A stretch of 64,000 nt of DNA from Triglochin maritima (lineage: Eukaryota > Streptophyta > Magnoliopsida > Alismatales > Juncaginaceae). Below, piece after piece: positions 20,113-31,663 of the stretch. The translations under genes and the position numbers were made by a program. The notes under the pieces are model-generated. The model was not told where the DNA came from. It saw nothing but the letters and a program-made list of their open reading frames with translations, and did not search any database. Where the stretch lies: assembly GCA_963682175.1 (NCBI GenBank), contig OY821775.1:12558501-12622500 (forward strand). Reading direction: 5' to 3'. Position 1 is the stretch's first letter. Each line of letters starts with the position of its first letter.

Positions 20113-22175
20113 TCCATTGTTTTCTTTCATGAAATTTACTAGTAACCACTATACAACTATATTTGACAACTCGACCTGTTTTCTTAAGGTGGGTTTCTTC
20201 ATCTTGGGTCCGTTAAAATCAATGTGTCTAAACATTTGCATATGTATATTTACAAAACCTACCAAATGCCAAAAAGTTTTCCCAACTTGAAAATATGTTT
20301 ACAACAGGAAAGTAAAATGCGCGACTTGTTTAATTAACAATCGAAAATATTAGGTTCCAAAAGATGCAACATTTATCCCACAATGTTTCTTTGAGACAGA
20401 GACCTCGTGTGTTTACCTAATAGAATTGATTTATTTTATCTTAACTTGGAGATGAAAGTGTAAAATAAATCTCCATGAAAATGAACCCTTTGGCTACTAA
20501 GGTAAAGGTTATGACAATTGAATTGACTTTGTTTTCTCTCATCAGCCTTATCATGTAATGTGAACTATTATATATCATGTAGTCCATGATATTTCATAGC
20601 ATTATTTCCAAGATACACAACATTGATATTCAATTAAGAGATTCACCTGAATTTAGTTAAAACATAAATTCTCGTTTTACTGTACAATAAAATGCTTAAG
20701 AAAAAAATAGTGATGTTGGACTTACGAACATGCTATATTTGATTGTAGATGTATATCTTTGCTACTTGCACATGCGAACGTACAACAAGCTTGACTTTCT
20801 CTTGATCAATCAAGCATTAACTTCATTTTGTTTGCCAATTAGAAATGTAATTTTTCAGATCACCCAAAATGTTGAAACAGAAAAATAATAACGAATGGTA
20901 AGACATACAAATTTAATACTTATGTGGTCTGTAACGCCTTGACGATGAAATTATATTACAAATGACTTAAGATAACTAACAAATGAAAGGTTTATAAATT
21001 ATGGGCGAGAGGCCTCCCGTAGCCCTATAAACAGGTCGGGTTGGGGTTTTCCCAACTGTTACTCGACCCGTCTAAAATAAATAGATAATCGGGATGGGAC
21101 ATGTCGGGTAAAAAAAATCATCCGCTACCTGCACTGTTTAACGTTCGATAAATGAATATTCAGGGCGGGACGATGTGGATAAACGAATAAACGATTAAAA
21201 CCTATATTTTTTATTTCTACACATTTACTACCAAAAAAATAGTACAAAACAATAATTTCTAACACCAATAGTCGCTAATAACACAAAAGAACAAAACAAC
21301 TTGAAACATAAAACATCCATTAACTACTACGACCACAAATTATTTAATATATATTAGGAATTAGTATATATATTTAATATATTAAATTATTAATAATTTA
21401 ATATATAATTATACAGGTAAATGGATAAACGGTACAGATAAGAAATATAATTACCTAAACGGATAGTAGATGTATTTTTCGACCCGATTATCCGTTCGCC
21501 CCCATCCCAAACGTTCCCGCATTTCTGTTTAACTAACGTGAACCTACGCTAGACGACGAAGTAAAGTGCGAAGACCGAAGCATCAGAGCGCCACGTGGAG
21601 AGATGAGGCAGCGAGAAGCGTGCAACGGTAGGATGTCAGAGGGTTTTGATACGGAGGAGATTTGAAATGAGTTGAGGACCTTGAGGTGAGGGTGTTCGTG
21701 ACATTTAATGAATGTTCCAATGCGAGATGTGGTTTAAACTTTATACTTCAAAATTTGGGCGTGGTTGTCCTTTGTCTTCTACCGGTTGGACAGGTGGTTG
21801 TCCTTTACTCGGATGATCCTTTTGGATCGAGTGATTTGGCGCTCTGTTTACTCCGAATCTCATGTTTGGGTTCCAACACCCAAACTAATTTGATTAGGAT
21901 TATCGGATTTCAGTTCTTGGTATATAAAATTTGATATCAATTATAATGAGAAAGGTTCGTAAATTATGTGCAGTTTTACAGGTATTCTACCTTAGCACAA
22001 CCATGATTTCAATAACGTTAACCAGTACCAAATGAGCCCATCAATTTATTGGACATGTCACTTTATTTATAACAACTTAAGATAGTTTCTTTCTAAAATC
22101 TTGTAAGGTAGACACCTATTGTATCCCAAGTATTCTAGTAGGAGTAGTAGGGTCTATTGAATATTGGCTTATATT
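20113..22175. other. AT-rich spacer without recognised genes
   Basis: No coding region is supported. At about 21003-21520 there is a possible old non-autonomous repeat: complementary GGGCGAG / TTCGCCCCC-like ends and repeated 'ggataaacgg' and 'gacccg' words. Ends and TSD could not be fixed, so it is not called separately. Confidence 0.5.
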
Positions 22176-23130
22176 TGTTAAGAAAGTAAATCCAGGAAGA
22201 ATCGGTCGACCAGATGGGATCCGGTCTACTGACGCACAACTCAGGAAATTTCATCGAAAACGGGTTCAGTCTACCAAATTGGATTCAGTCCATCGAACCG
22301 AGGATTCCAGGCACTCCGTGTGCAGCTGGGATCGGACGACCGAATTGGATTCGGTCTACCGTCAGAGAGCAAGTGACACTTCAGAACAACGGGTTCGGTA
22401 AACAGTTGAGGAGATTTTTGGTGTTCCGAGAATCTAAAAGTGTCTGAACAATTTGGCACGGTCCACCGAGGGGTTCTCGGTGGACCGAAGGGTTGTTGAA
22501 GAAATCGTTAGTTCGTGGAAGAATCGTTCTCGCGGTCTACCGAGCTGCGTGAGAAGTGTTCCCTCGGTCAACCGGGAAGGATTCGGTTAACCGAATCGGA
22601 ACAGGAATCACTCATGTTGAAGCGCGAACGGGCGACCGAATGAGCACCGGTCGACCGTTCCACACGAATAGTTCTGTTCGATTTTGCTTAATTGTAGCTC
22701 GGTTTTTTAGTCTATAAAAGGGCTTGTTTGCTCTTAGTTTAACATCACATTGCATACATCATTTATTTCCTTCGTTGTGAGGTGAGAGATTAAGGCTAGA
22801 GATAGATCTAGAATGATTTGGAGGACATATTGCCTCCATATACTTGTAATCTCGGTTGCTTCTCTTGTTGGAGAAACGGAAGAAGGAAAGGAAACCCGCA
22901 GGAGATCCCCCAAGGATGTAGACATATTGCCGAACCTTGTAAAACAAGTGTGTCGTGGTTGTTTCAGGTGTGCATTTGTGTTTGCTTGTTTATTTCCATC
23001 TTATTTGTGTTCTTGTTGCAATTGAGTTTTGGAGAGGGTCCGAAGTTAATTCCGCAATCAATATTTGGTATTACGTGGTGCGTTTAATTCGTGTTTTGTA
23101 TAAGTGCATTGTTATATCTCCCTCCCAACA
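22176..23130 (+). repeat. 5' LTR of Tnt1-like element
   Basis: It ends CCCAACA directly before the PBS. The start (TGTTAAGAAAG) is inferred from the inverted terminal match TGTT/AACA. The U3 carries many degenerate CGGTCGACCG-type words (22201-22660) upstream of a TATAAAAG box at 22713-22720. Confidence 0.55.
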
Positions 23131-23160
23131 ATTGGTATCAGAGTTTTGGTTGCACTTTCG

Positions 23161-24761
23161 ATGGCGGAGGAAGCACGGAACTTTCGGGTGGAGAAAATCA
23201 CCCGGAAGGAGAACTTTTCAACATGGCAACGGAGGGTTCGTGCGTTGATGTCTCAGACTGACGGACCATTGCTGACGTTGGATGGAGTTGAAAAGAAACC
23301 ATCGAAGACGACCGACGAAAAGTGGGAGAGTCTGAATCTCCGGGCTATAGGGATCATCGAGTTGTGCCTCTTGGATGATTTGCTTTTCTAGGAATCAGCG
23401 AAGACCGTAACAGAATATTGGAAACTTCCGGAGGAGAGGTTCATGAAGAAGAACCTTAGCAACAAGTTGAATCTGAAGCGTCAGTTGTACATGCTTCAGA
23501 TGAAGGAGAACACGCCGTTCATTGAGCATCTCTTGGTGTTCATTGATCTGACTCAGCTTGAGGACAAGATGGAGGATGTCGACAAAGCAATGTTGTTATT
23601 GATGTCACTGCCGGACTCGTATCAGAACTTGGTGAATACGATCATATATGACAAGGATTCGTTGGTGTGGGAGGAGGTCAAGGGCACGCTGATCTCTTAC
23701 GATGCAAGGAAGAATTCAAGTAGTAGCTCTTTCGAGAAGGGTGAAGGATTGATCGCAACACCGGAAAGGGGCAGGACGGGTAACAAAGGAAGTAACAACG
23801 GTAAATGACGCTCCAAATCAAAGGGGAGATCCTTTGAATATTTTTCTGCAAGAAGGGCGGTCATGTGAAGCGTGATTGTAGGGCCTTCAAGGAGTCGCTG
23901 CAGAAAGGGAAAGACGGGTACAATTCCGCCAGTGTGGTGGGGGAGAAGAACGAAGCCGACGTTCTAACAGTTTGCACTGCAGGTATAGACAAATTATAAT
24001 CTGGATGGATTTTGGATACAAGAGCATCTTTCCACATGTGCCCGGTCAAGGAGTGGTCCACATCCTATGAGCCACTAAAAGGACGGATTATTGTTATGGG
24101 CAACGATGCACCGTGCACTACCGTCGGGATTGGTTCCATACAGTTTAAGATGTTCGATGGGTGCATTCGAACGCTGACGGGTGTGCGTCACATACCGGAG
24201 TTGAAGAAGAATCTGATTTCTCTAGGAGATCTCGATACTCTCGGGTGGAGATGGTCCGGCGGGGACGGAAAGATCAAGGTCACTCATTGGGGCGATGATA
24301 GTGATAAAAGGAACCAAGGTGGGCAACTTGTATTGGATGCTAGGGAATGCAGTAGCAGGAAAAGGTGCAACAAATGTTGCATACGACGAAGACAGTACCG
24401 TACTTTGGCATATGAGGCTTAGTCATATGTCGGAAAGAGTTTGTGTGAGCTACACAAACAAGGACTGCTGAAGGGTATTAAGAGCTGCAAATTGGATTTT
24501 TGCAAGTATTGTGTCTTCAATAAACAGCACAGGATTCAATTCAAGATGATTATCCACAAGACGAAACAAATATTGGAGTATGTGCATTCAGACGTCTTGG
24601 GTCCGACTCAGGTTCGGTCAAAAGGTGGAGCCGAATATTTCATCACATTCATAGACGACTTCTCAACGAAGGTATGTGTTTATTTTCTGAAAAATAAATT
24701 TGATGTCTTTGATAAGTGTAAAGCATGGAAGACCCAAGTAGAGAAAAGTACAGGAAAATAT
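23161..24761 (+). pseudogene. Tnt1-like gag-protease-integrase relic
   Basis: The UBN2-type gag begins MAEEARNFRVEKITRKENFS and is interrupted by a stop after LLDDLLF (about 23390). It resumes through MEDVDKAMLLLMSLPDSYQN and stops again at about 23806. The protease active site reads DTRASFHM (about 24015) instead of the usual DSGA-type motif. LTGVRHIPELKKNLISLGDL follows. The pre-integrase/integrase start (YVHSDVLGPTQVRSKGGAEY) is in another frame and is cut at TGKY by copia-2. The element cannot encode a working polyprotein. Family assignment to the Tnt1-94 group is by recognised gag and integrase motifs. Confidence 0.8.
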
Positions 24762-26238
24762 TGTAGGATCGTGTGGGTTATGGGTTCACTAATCACTTTT
24801 TAATCTAATCACCTACTTGTTTAAGCAATCGATATGCGCAGCGGAAATTTAAAACAAAACAAGCAAGTGTAGGAAATATGCAAACCACAAGAAGTCGGGT
24901 CGATTTTTATAGAGGTTCGGCACCCCACCCGGGTCCTAATCCTCTCTTGCAAGCTCCGCTCGGATCACCGAGCTCCGCCTACGACTTCACTATCCGCTCC
25001 CCGTTCCGGGCCGGGAGACAACGCCTTACAACCGTCAAACTCGCGAACAACCCTCGCCGAGCTTGGAATCTTCCTCTCACAATCCGAGAGGGACACTTCG
25101 GGCTTTCACCGAAGTCCTTGCTTCCTTTTACAACAATTGAGAACTTGAGTGGAACAACACTCTCTAAACTTTGAGCACACTTGAGTAGGATGAAGAAATG
25201 ATCACTAAGTGTGTGAGGTTTGAAGCTTTGAGTGTTTTGGATTCTCTCTAAAGTTTGGGACAAGTTTGTAGTGGGAGAGTTGTGTTAAAATGTGTTTTAC
25301 AACTCTATTTATAAGCATTAGAGAGAATAGATCCGTTGGGACAAGATTTGATTGGGTTTTGTGCAAGATACACAAAGCAGAAAATTCGGGCTGCAAATCT
25401 GTCCAGAAACGGTCGACCGAAAAGTGGAACGGTCGACCGAACGCTTGGGTTTGATAAGGATACGGTCGACCGAAATATGAATAGATCGACCGAACACTTA
25501 AGTCTATTAAGAAAACGGTCGACCGAACAGGGTTACCGGTCGACCGAATAAGCGTTTCGGTAGAGGGAAAACTGGATCGGTCGAACAAAATCGTATCGAC
25601 CGATAGCAGGGAATTCTTGACAAGGTTAAACGGTCGACCGAACTTGGCACATGGTTCGACCGTTTGGTTAAGTATATGGAGGTGTATATAGTTTTAATAC
25701 GAATACGACCGTTGGGCATATACGACAAGAATAACGGTCGGAACAGTAAGTTCAAACGGTCGACCGAAAGATATGGTGCGGTCGACCGCAACTAGGCAGG
25801 AAAACACAAATTGGATTACTTGATCATCCGGTCGACCGAACGGCATGTTGCGGTCGACCGAATGTGGGCAGACAGTTAGGGTTCAGGTTTTGTGTTTTTC
25901 CGGTCTAAGTTTGGGTGATCTATTGAAGTCCAAATAATGTGAAATTTCGTGTGTGACTTCTATAGGGAACCTATTGTGTATGTGATTGGTTTTTAACTCT
26001 TGTATGCTCAATTTACACATGTTCCTAAGACTCAAAATAAATCAACATTACATGTCTTCGATTTAGCTTTAATTACATGTCTTGACTTCATTTCCTTCTT
26101 TCTTGAGTCTTGATCACCTGTAGAGGTTAGCACAATACAATATACATGCAATGCAATATGTGTGCTACTCTACATCATCATAATTAAGATTAGGTTAATT
26201 AAATCATCAAAACATAGATTAAGGCCAAAAAGCCAACA
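24762..26238 (-). repeat. 3' LTR of copia-2
   Basis: Identical by eye to 28561-30037. It has palindromes CGGTCGACCG at about 25408-25860 and minus-strand TATAAATA at about 25306-25313. Confidence 0.93.
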
Positions 26239-26870
26239 ATCTCCCCCTTTTTGATGATGGCAACCTATATCTTAATTCTATCTAAATACATGGAATTTGT
26301 ATATGTAAACTATGCATATTAATGCTCCCCCTATGGATGTGCATAGTTTTTGATCAATTTTATGCCAAATTCCAAGTTACCCCCTTAATTATCTCTCCCC
26401 CTTTGACATCCATCAAAAATAATAATTATTTAAGACTTTAAGCATAGAATTTGGATGTCTTGTAATGAAGTTGCTCCCCCTAAATTTTGCACTTCATTAC
26501 TCTAATAAAAGATATAACATTTAAGCTCCCCCTATCAATAAGGCTAGATGAAAACTATTGATATGATTCAAGTTAAGTTCATTTAAGTTTCAACTTAAGC
26601 CTTATTCTAACATCCATTTAAAATTTGACATTTAAAATTAATGGATGTGGTAAAAGATTTGCAATGAATAGGGTATATGATTTGCAATGAATTAAACTAT
26701 ATGATATGTCAATTAAGCATGTGAAGCTAGATTAGAGCTAATATAACATGAATTGTATAGATAGGAATTTATACCAATGTTGAATTCGAATTTAGCTCCA
26801 ATCTCATTTGGTGATGCAACCGGATTTGAATTTGACTCTTGAGCTCACCCGGTCACCACCAATCTCCTCC
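26239..26870 (-). other. Copia-2 3' non-coding region with PPT and extra PPT-like tracts
   Basis: The PPT on the minus strand (AAAAAGGGGGAGAT, 26239-26252) abuts the LTR. Four further GGGGGAG-type tracts lie at 26324-26332, 26393-26404, 26472-26482 and 26525-26535. Multiple PPTs are a described feature of Sireviruses, which supports the lineage call. Confidence 0.8.
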
Positions 26871-28508
26871 TCAAGCTCCTACAAGAGTAGATTTGGGTAC
26901 CCAAACAACTTTGGGTCCTTGAACATTAGCTTTTGGGATCCAAACCATTTTGGTTTTGGGTGCCCACACACTTGAGGAACTATGGTTAATGAACATATGC
27001 TTACCATTTAGAGTAGTGTGAGATACATGGTTTTTCAATTTAAAATTGTAACCTAAACCATGTTTTTGCAAAGATTGCCTTTGACTACCTAATAGCATGT
27101 TAAGCATATGAGTTCCATTGGTGAATCTTTCTAAATCTTTTCTTAATTGCAAGTTAGAAGCTTGAAGATTTAGTTGATCACAATCTATAGGTGTTGCTCT
27201 TAATTTATCAAGATTTGATGCATTCTTTTCAAATTTAGAAATCACCTCATTCTTCTCATTTATGCATGTATCAATTTGGCTTTGGAGATCTTTGATTAAC
27301 TTTCTAGCATTCTTGTTTTTATCACATATGATCTCATATTGTTTAACTAAATCATGGAATGCATTTTGAAGTTCATCATAAGAATAAGTTTCTTCTTTAG
27401 AACATGAACTATCACTAGCATATGATTTAGATGAGCAAGAATGTGATCTACTAGAGTAAGAGTTAGAGGATACCTCACTTCCTTCATCTTGAATTGCCAT
27501 GTAGCACATATGTGCATATTCCTTTGTTGATGAAGGTGTGGTTAATTTGGATGACGATGAATCGTCCCAAGTAGCCTTGTGAGCTTCCAACCTCTTCTCT
27601 TTTCTCTTACTTTTCTCCTTTTCTTTTCTCCTCTCCCTTCTCTCCTTTTTCTTCTCCCCTTCTCTCCTCTCATTTTCACTCTCCTCCCTCTCTTTTTCTT
27701 TTTCTCTTTTCTCACTTCTTCTACCTCTTCTTTCATTCTTTTCTCCCTTATCTCTCTTGAGGTATTTGAAGAAGTCTTTGGCTAAGACCTCAATGTCCTC
27801 TTCTTCCACTCTCCTTGGCTCATCAAGGTTTGCATGTAATGCCAAGGTGGATATCTTCTTGGTGGCTTCCTTCTCCTTCCGATGCTTGATTTGAAGTTCA
27901 TAAGCCATCAAGTTTCCAATTAATTCCTCCATTTTGAGTTGGGAAAGATCGTGTGCTTCTTCAATTGCAACCACTTTATCTTCCCAATCGTGGCTTAACG
28001 ACCGGAGGAATTTCCTTGTCATCTCTCCTTCATTTAATCTTCTTCCAAGAACCAAAAGAGAGTTAGTGATATCGGTGAAGCGAGTGTTCATTTCGCTTAT
28101 GTTCTCACCGATTTGCATAGAAAAAATCTCATATTTATGCATGAGGAGACTAATGCGTGTTTCCTTAGTTTTACTATCCCCCTCATGGTGCATTTGAAGT
28201 CTATGCCATATCTCATGTGCACTAACACACCCTCTAATCCTATTATATTCACCCTCATTTAGCCCACAATATAGAATGTTCATGATTTTTGAGTTCATCT
28301 CAATTTCTTTCATTTTGGGCCTAGTGAGTGAATCTAATTCATCTTCATTTGGTGGTGTGTATGGATTTTGTAGAAACATCCAATACTTAAGGTCATTAGA
28401 AATTAGGAAAATCTTCATCCTATTCTTCCAATAATCATAATTTGACCCATTAAGCAAAGGAGGTCTAGTGGTGCATAATCCTTCTACATGATTAGATGTG
28501 CTAGCCAT
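26871..28508 (-). CDS. Copia-2 gag, intact (545 aa)
   Basis: The start MASTSNHVEGLCTTRPPLLN is followed by the UBN2 gag core (residues about 20-200: WKNRMKIFLIS, WHRLQMHHEGDSKTKE, MNTRFTDITNSLLVLGRR, LSQLKMEELIGNLMAYE). A long Lys/Glu/Arg tract follows (about 255-310), then a Ser-rich segment, a probable coiled coil (about 375-445), and a tail with VWIPK and VWVPK. No CX2CX4HX4C zinc knuckle is present where related gags have one, between the GLGYN segment and the VWIPK tail. Copia-1 shows the same absence, so it is a family trait. Gag forms the cytoplasmic particle that packages element RNA. With no pol, copia-2 depends on an autonomous relative. Confidence 0.88.
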   Translation of the reverse strand: MASTSNHVEGLCTTRPPLLNGSNYDYWKNRMKIFLISNDLKYWMFLQNPYTPPNEDELDSLTRPKMKEIEMNSKIMNILYCGLNEGEYNRIRGCVSAHEIWHRLQMHHEGDSKTKETRISLLMHKYEIFSMQIGENISEMNTRFTDITNSLLVLGRRLNEGEMTRKFLRSLSHDWEDKVVAIEEAHDLSQLKMEELIGNLMAYELQIKHRKEKEATKKISTLALHANLDEPRRVEEEDIEVLAKDFFKYLKRDKGEKNERRGRRSEKREKEKEREESENERREGEKKKERRERRKEKEKSKRKEKRLEAHKATWDDSSSSKLTTPSSTKEYAHMCYMAIQDEGSEVSSNSYSSRSHSCSSKSYASDSSCSKEETYSYDELQNAFHDLVKQYEIICDKNKNARKLIKDLQSQIDTCINEKNEVISKFEKNASNLDKLRATPIDCDQLNLQASNLQLRKDLERFTNGTHMLNMLLGSQRQSLQKHGLGYNFKLKNHVSHTTLNGKHMFINHSSSSVWAPKTKMVWIPKANVQGPKVVWVPKSTLVGA

Positions 28509-28545
28509 GCTAAAAATACGATTAAGTATAGAATTTAGCTAACAA

Positions 28546-28558
28546 GGCTCTGATACCA
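28546..28558 (-). other. Primer binding site of copia-2
   Basis: Minus-strand TGGTATCAGAGCC two bases inside the 5' LTR; initiator tRNA-Met type. Confidence 0.93.
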
Positions 28559-28560
28559 AA

Positions 28561-30037
28561 TGTAGGATCGTGTGGGTTATGGGTTCACTAATCACTTTTT
28601 AATCTAATCACCTACTTGTTTAAGCAATCGATATGCGCAGCGGAAATTTAAAACAAAACAAGCAAGTGTAGGAAATATGCAAACCACAAGAAGTCGGGTC
28701 GATTTTTATAGAGGTTCGGCACCCCACCCGGGTCCTAATCCTCTCTTGCAAGCTCCGCTCGGATCACCGAGCTCCGCCTACGACTTCACTATCCGCTCCC
28801 CGTTCCGGGCCGGGAGACAACGCCTTACAACCGTCAAACTCGCGAACAACCCTCGCCGAGCTTGGAATCTTCCTCTCACAATCCGAGAGGGACACTTCGG
28901 GCTTTCACCGAAGTCCTTGCTTCCTTTTACAACAATTGAGAACTTGAGTGGAACAACACTCTCTAAACTTTGAGCACACTTGAGTAGGATGAAGAAATGA
29001 TCACTAAGTGTGTGAGGTTTGAAGCTTTGAGTGTTTTGGATTCTCTCTAAAGTTTGGGACAAGTTTGTAGTGGGAGAGTTGTGTTAAAATGTGTTTTACA
29101 ACTCTATTTATAAGCATTAGAGAGAATAGATCCGTTGGGACAAGATTTGATTGGGTTTTGTGCAAGATACACAAAGCAGAAAATTCGGGCTGCAAATCTG
29201 TCCAGAAACGGTCGACCGAAAAGTGGAACGGTCGACCGAACGCTTGGGTTTGATAAGGATACGGTCGACCGAAATATGAATAGATCGACCGAACACTTAA
29301 GTCTATTAAGAAAACGGTCGACCGAACAGGGTTACCGGTCGACCGAATAAGCGTTTCGGTAGAGGGAAAACTGGATCGGTCGAACAAAATCGTATCGACC
29401 GATAGCAGGGAATTCTTGACAAGGTTAAACGGTCGACCGAACTTGGCACATGGTTCGACCGTTTGGTTAAGTATATGGAGGTGTATATAGTTTTAATACG
29501 AATACGACCGTTGGGCATATACGACAAGAATAACGGTCGGAACAGTAAGTTCAAACGGTCGACCGAAAGATATGGTGCGGTCGACCGCAACTAGGCAGGA
29601 AAACACAAATTGGATTACTTGATCATCCGGTCGACCGAACGGCATGTTGCGGTCGACCGAATGTGGGCAGACAGTTAGGGTTCAGGTTTTGTGTTTTTCC
29701 GGTCTAAGTTTGGGTGATCTATTGAAGTCCAAATAATGTGAAATTTCGTGTGTGACTTCTATAGGGAACCTATTGTGTATGTGATTGGTTTTTAACTCTT
29801 GTATGCTCAATTTACACATGTTCCTAAGACTCAAAATAAATCAACATTACATGTCTTCGATTTAGCTTTAATTACATGTCTTGACTTCATTTCCTTCTTT
29901 CTTGAGTCTTGATCACCTGTAGAGGTTAGCACAATACAATATACATGCAATGCAATATGTGTGCTACTCTACATCATCATAATTAAGATTAGGTTAATTA
30001 AATCATCAAAACATAGATTAAGGCCAAAAAGCCAACA
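28561..30037 (-). repeat. 5' LTR of copia-2 with palindrome cluster
   Basis: Ten perfect CGGTCGACCG copies plus degenerate ones occur between about 29207 and 29660. Several are in pairs 20-22 bp centre to centre. All are upstream (minus-strand sense) of TATAAATA at 29105-29112. Confidence 0.93.
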
Positions 30038-30090
30038 AATATGTGGTTAAGGTTAAGTGTGCTTCTGGTGGTTTGAAATGGATTAGTTAG
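30038..30090 (+). pseudogene. Short continuation of the Tnt1-like integrase
   Basis: After the TSD the frame continues as KVKCASGGLKWIS then stop, which can be aligned with the integrase stretch after TGK; homology ends there. Confidence 0.4.
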
Positions 30091-30164
30091 ACTTCCTTAG
30101 ATTAACTTAAATTAGATTGGTTACTTGAATTTTATTGAATTGGCTAATTTGATTGAATTCGATT

Positions 30165-30360
30165 TCTTAGTTGGATTTGTTGGTTAATTGTGTTAGTTTT
30201 AGTTAAATTGGATGTAGTTGAATGTGTTAGTTTGATTGAGTTGGATGTGATAGTTTGATTGAATGGAATGTGTTAGTTAGTTTGAGTTTGATGTGCTAGG
30301 TGGATTAAGTTTGATTGGGTTGCATGTGCTAGCTTGATTGAGTTAAATTTGACTCGTTAG
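30165..30360 (+). repeat. Degenerate minisatellite
   Basis: Imperfect repetition of a unit of about 24-30 bp resembling 'ttagtttgattgagttggatgtg'. It is purely low-complexity. No coding content. Confidence 0.65.
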
Positions 30361-31392
30361 GTCGTGTGAGAGTGGAGAAGTTGCGGCAGTTGAGATAATC
30401 TTGACCGAAAACGTGATTATAACACCTCCGACAACCCCCACCACCTAAAATCGTAAACCTAACAAAGCAATGTAGGTTGTAATTACGAATTATCTAGGAT
30501 GTAGGTTTGATGTTTGTAATGTTTATTTAGAATGTATATGCATGTGAAATGCAATGGATATTGTAAATGTAGAAATTTTCTTGTTAATCCAGGTATTTGA
30601 AGATTTTTTTCATAATAAAGTTTAACGAAAGGTTATGTCAAAACTTCTATAGCAAATCCTCGCATTACAACAGTTAACACTACTATTACATATGTACTTA
30701 AGTTATATTATTATTGATTTAAATTGAACAGTAATTTGGTTTTTTATAGGAACACTGGAATGTTCCTTAGGGCTCAAAGTCAAGATTATGAGGTCCCTAA
30801 ATACAAAATGGAAGGAAAACAACTGTCAAATAATAAAATTATTAATTTTAATGGTATTGCAAAATACGAAAACTCAGACGCTCCCGAGCCTACTCGTACA
30901 TATATGTAGATTCATTTGCATGACAAGAAGAACCCAGAAGCAGTGGTTGTCATTCTAAGTTTATATTCATACTAGTTTTCAATTACTTTATATTGTTGCA
31001 TTCATTTATAACTTCTAATATTTTTTGCTTGCATGAAAGATTAGAGGCTCTACAAGGATAGAATGAGACGAGCTCTCAGAAGTATTAGTCAGTGTATCCT
31101 ACATTGACAGAAACGTCCACCATTGTCCATCACCAATGGATATTCGTCTGTCATCTTTGCTCCGACGAAATAAGACGAAAAAAATTGATGGGAAATTTGG
31201 CGTCAAAAGTAACACCAACCACGTTTATCCTTTGGAACATCCATCAGTGTAACTAAACACCGACAATAAGTATATCCTTCGATGTTCACCTACACTGTTG
31301 GTTAGTATATAACATATACCAACAAATATCTTCCGTCGGTGAAACCATGTTCTGTTGTACTGCATACGGCAAAAAATCATGTCAAATGAACC
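30361..31392. other. Spacer without recognised features
   Basis: AT-rich. Short open frames (for example 30724-30909) show no recognised motif. Confidence 0.5.
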
Positions 31393-31400
31393 ATTACAGT

Positions 31401-31655
31401 TAGGGGTGAGCAAAATTCGGTCCGGTCCGGGCACCCGGACCGAACCGAACCGAATTTTTTCGGTCCGGTCTTCGGTCCACAAAATTTTGGAAATTCGGTC
31501 TTCGGTCCGGACCGAACCGAAAATTTAAGGGGAAAATCCGGGTTTTGGACCGACCCGGACCGGACCGGACCGAACCTATTCGGTCCGGACTTCCCGAAAA
31601 TTCGGGTTTCGGTCCGGTCCGGTTCGGTCCGGTCCTGGACCAAAGCTCACCCCTA
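31401..31655. mobile_element. hAT-type MITE with TSD ATTACAGT
   Basis: 255 bp. Terminal inverted repeats TAGGGGTGAGC / GCTCACCCCTA are flanked by a perfect 8-bp duplication ATTACAGT (31393-31400 and 31656-31663). The inside is a dense array of CGGTCCGG and CCGAACCG words, which are mutually complementary. No coding capacity. Confidence 0.88.
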
Positions 31656-31663
31656 ATTACAGT

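Larger units (their letters stand above)
22176..24761 (+). mobile_element. Decayed Tnt1-like Ty1/copia element, 5' part
   Basis: Plus-strand LTR (about 22176-23130), PBS TGGTATCAGAGTT at 23133-23145, then gag, protease and the start of integrase with several stops and frameshifts. Copia-2 interrupts the integrase at 24761/24762; a short continuation resumes at 30038, after which homology is lost. No 3' LTR is seen. Confidence 0.8.
24762..30037 (-). mobile_element. Sirevirus-type copia element copia-2, gag-only, very young
   Basis: 5276 bp with LTRs at 24762-26238 and 28561-30037 (1477 bp each, no difference seen) and TSD AATAT at 24757-24761 and 30038-30042. The PBS is at 28546-28558, gag at 26871-28508, and the PPT at 26239-26252. 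The 2.3-kb interior encodes only gag; protease, integrase, RT and RNase H are all absent. It is therefore non-autonomous but structurally complete. It inserted into the integrase of the Tnt1-like relic. Confidence 0.95.

Noticed and set aside
21003..21520. Candidate MITE with GGGCGAG-type ends
   Set aside because: Ends and target duplication could not be matched; mentioned only within the spacer entry.
25205..25791. Open frames rich in RSTE/VDRL-type repeats in the copia-2 LTRs (also 29004-29590 and 55139-55561)
   Set aside because: They arise from reading through clustered CGGTCGACCG palindromes; LTR, not coding.
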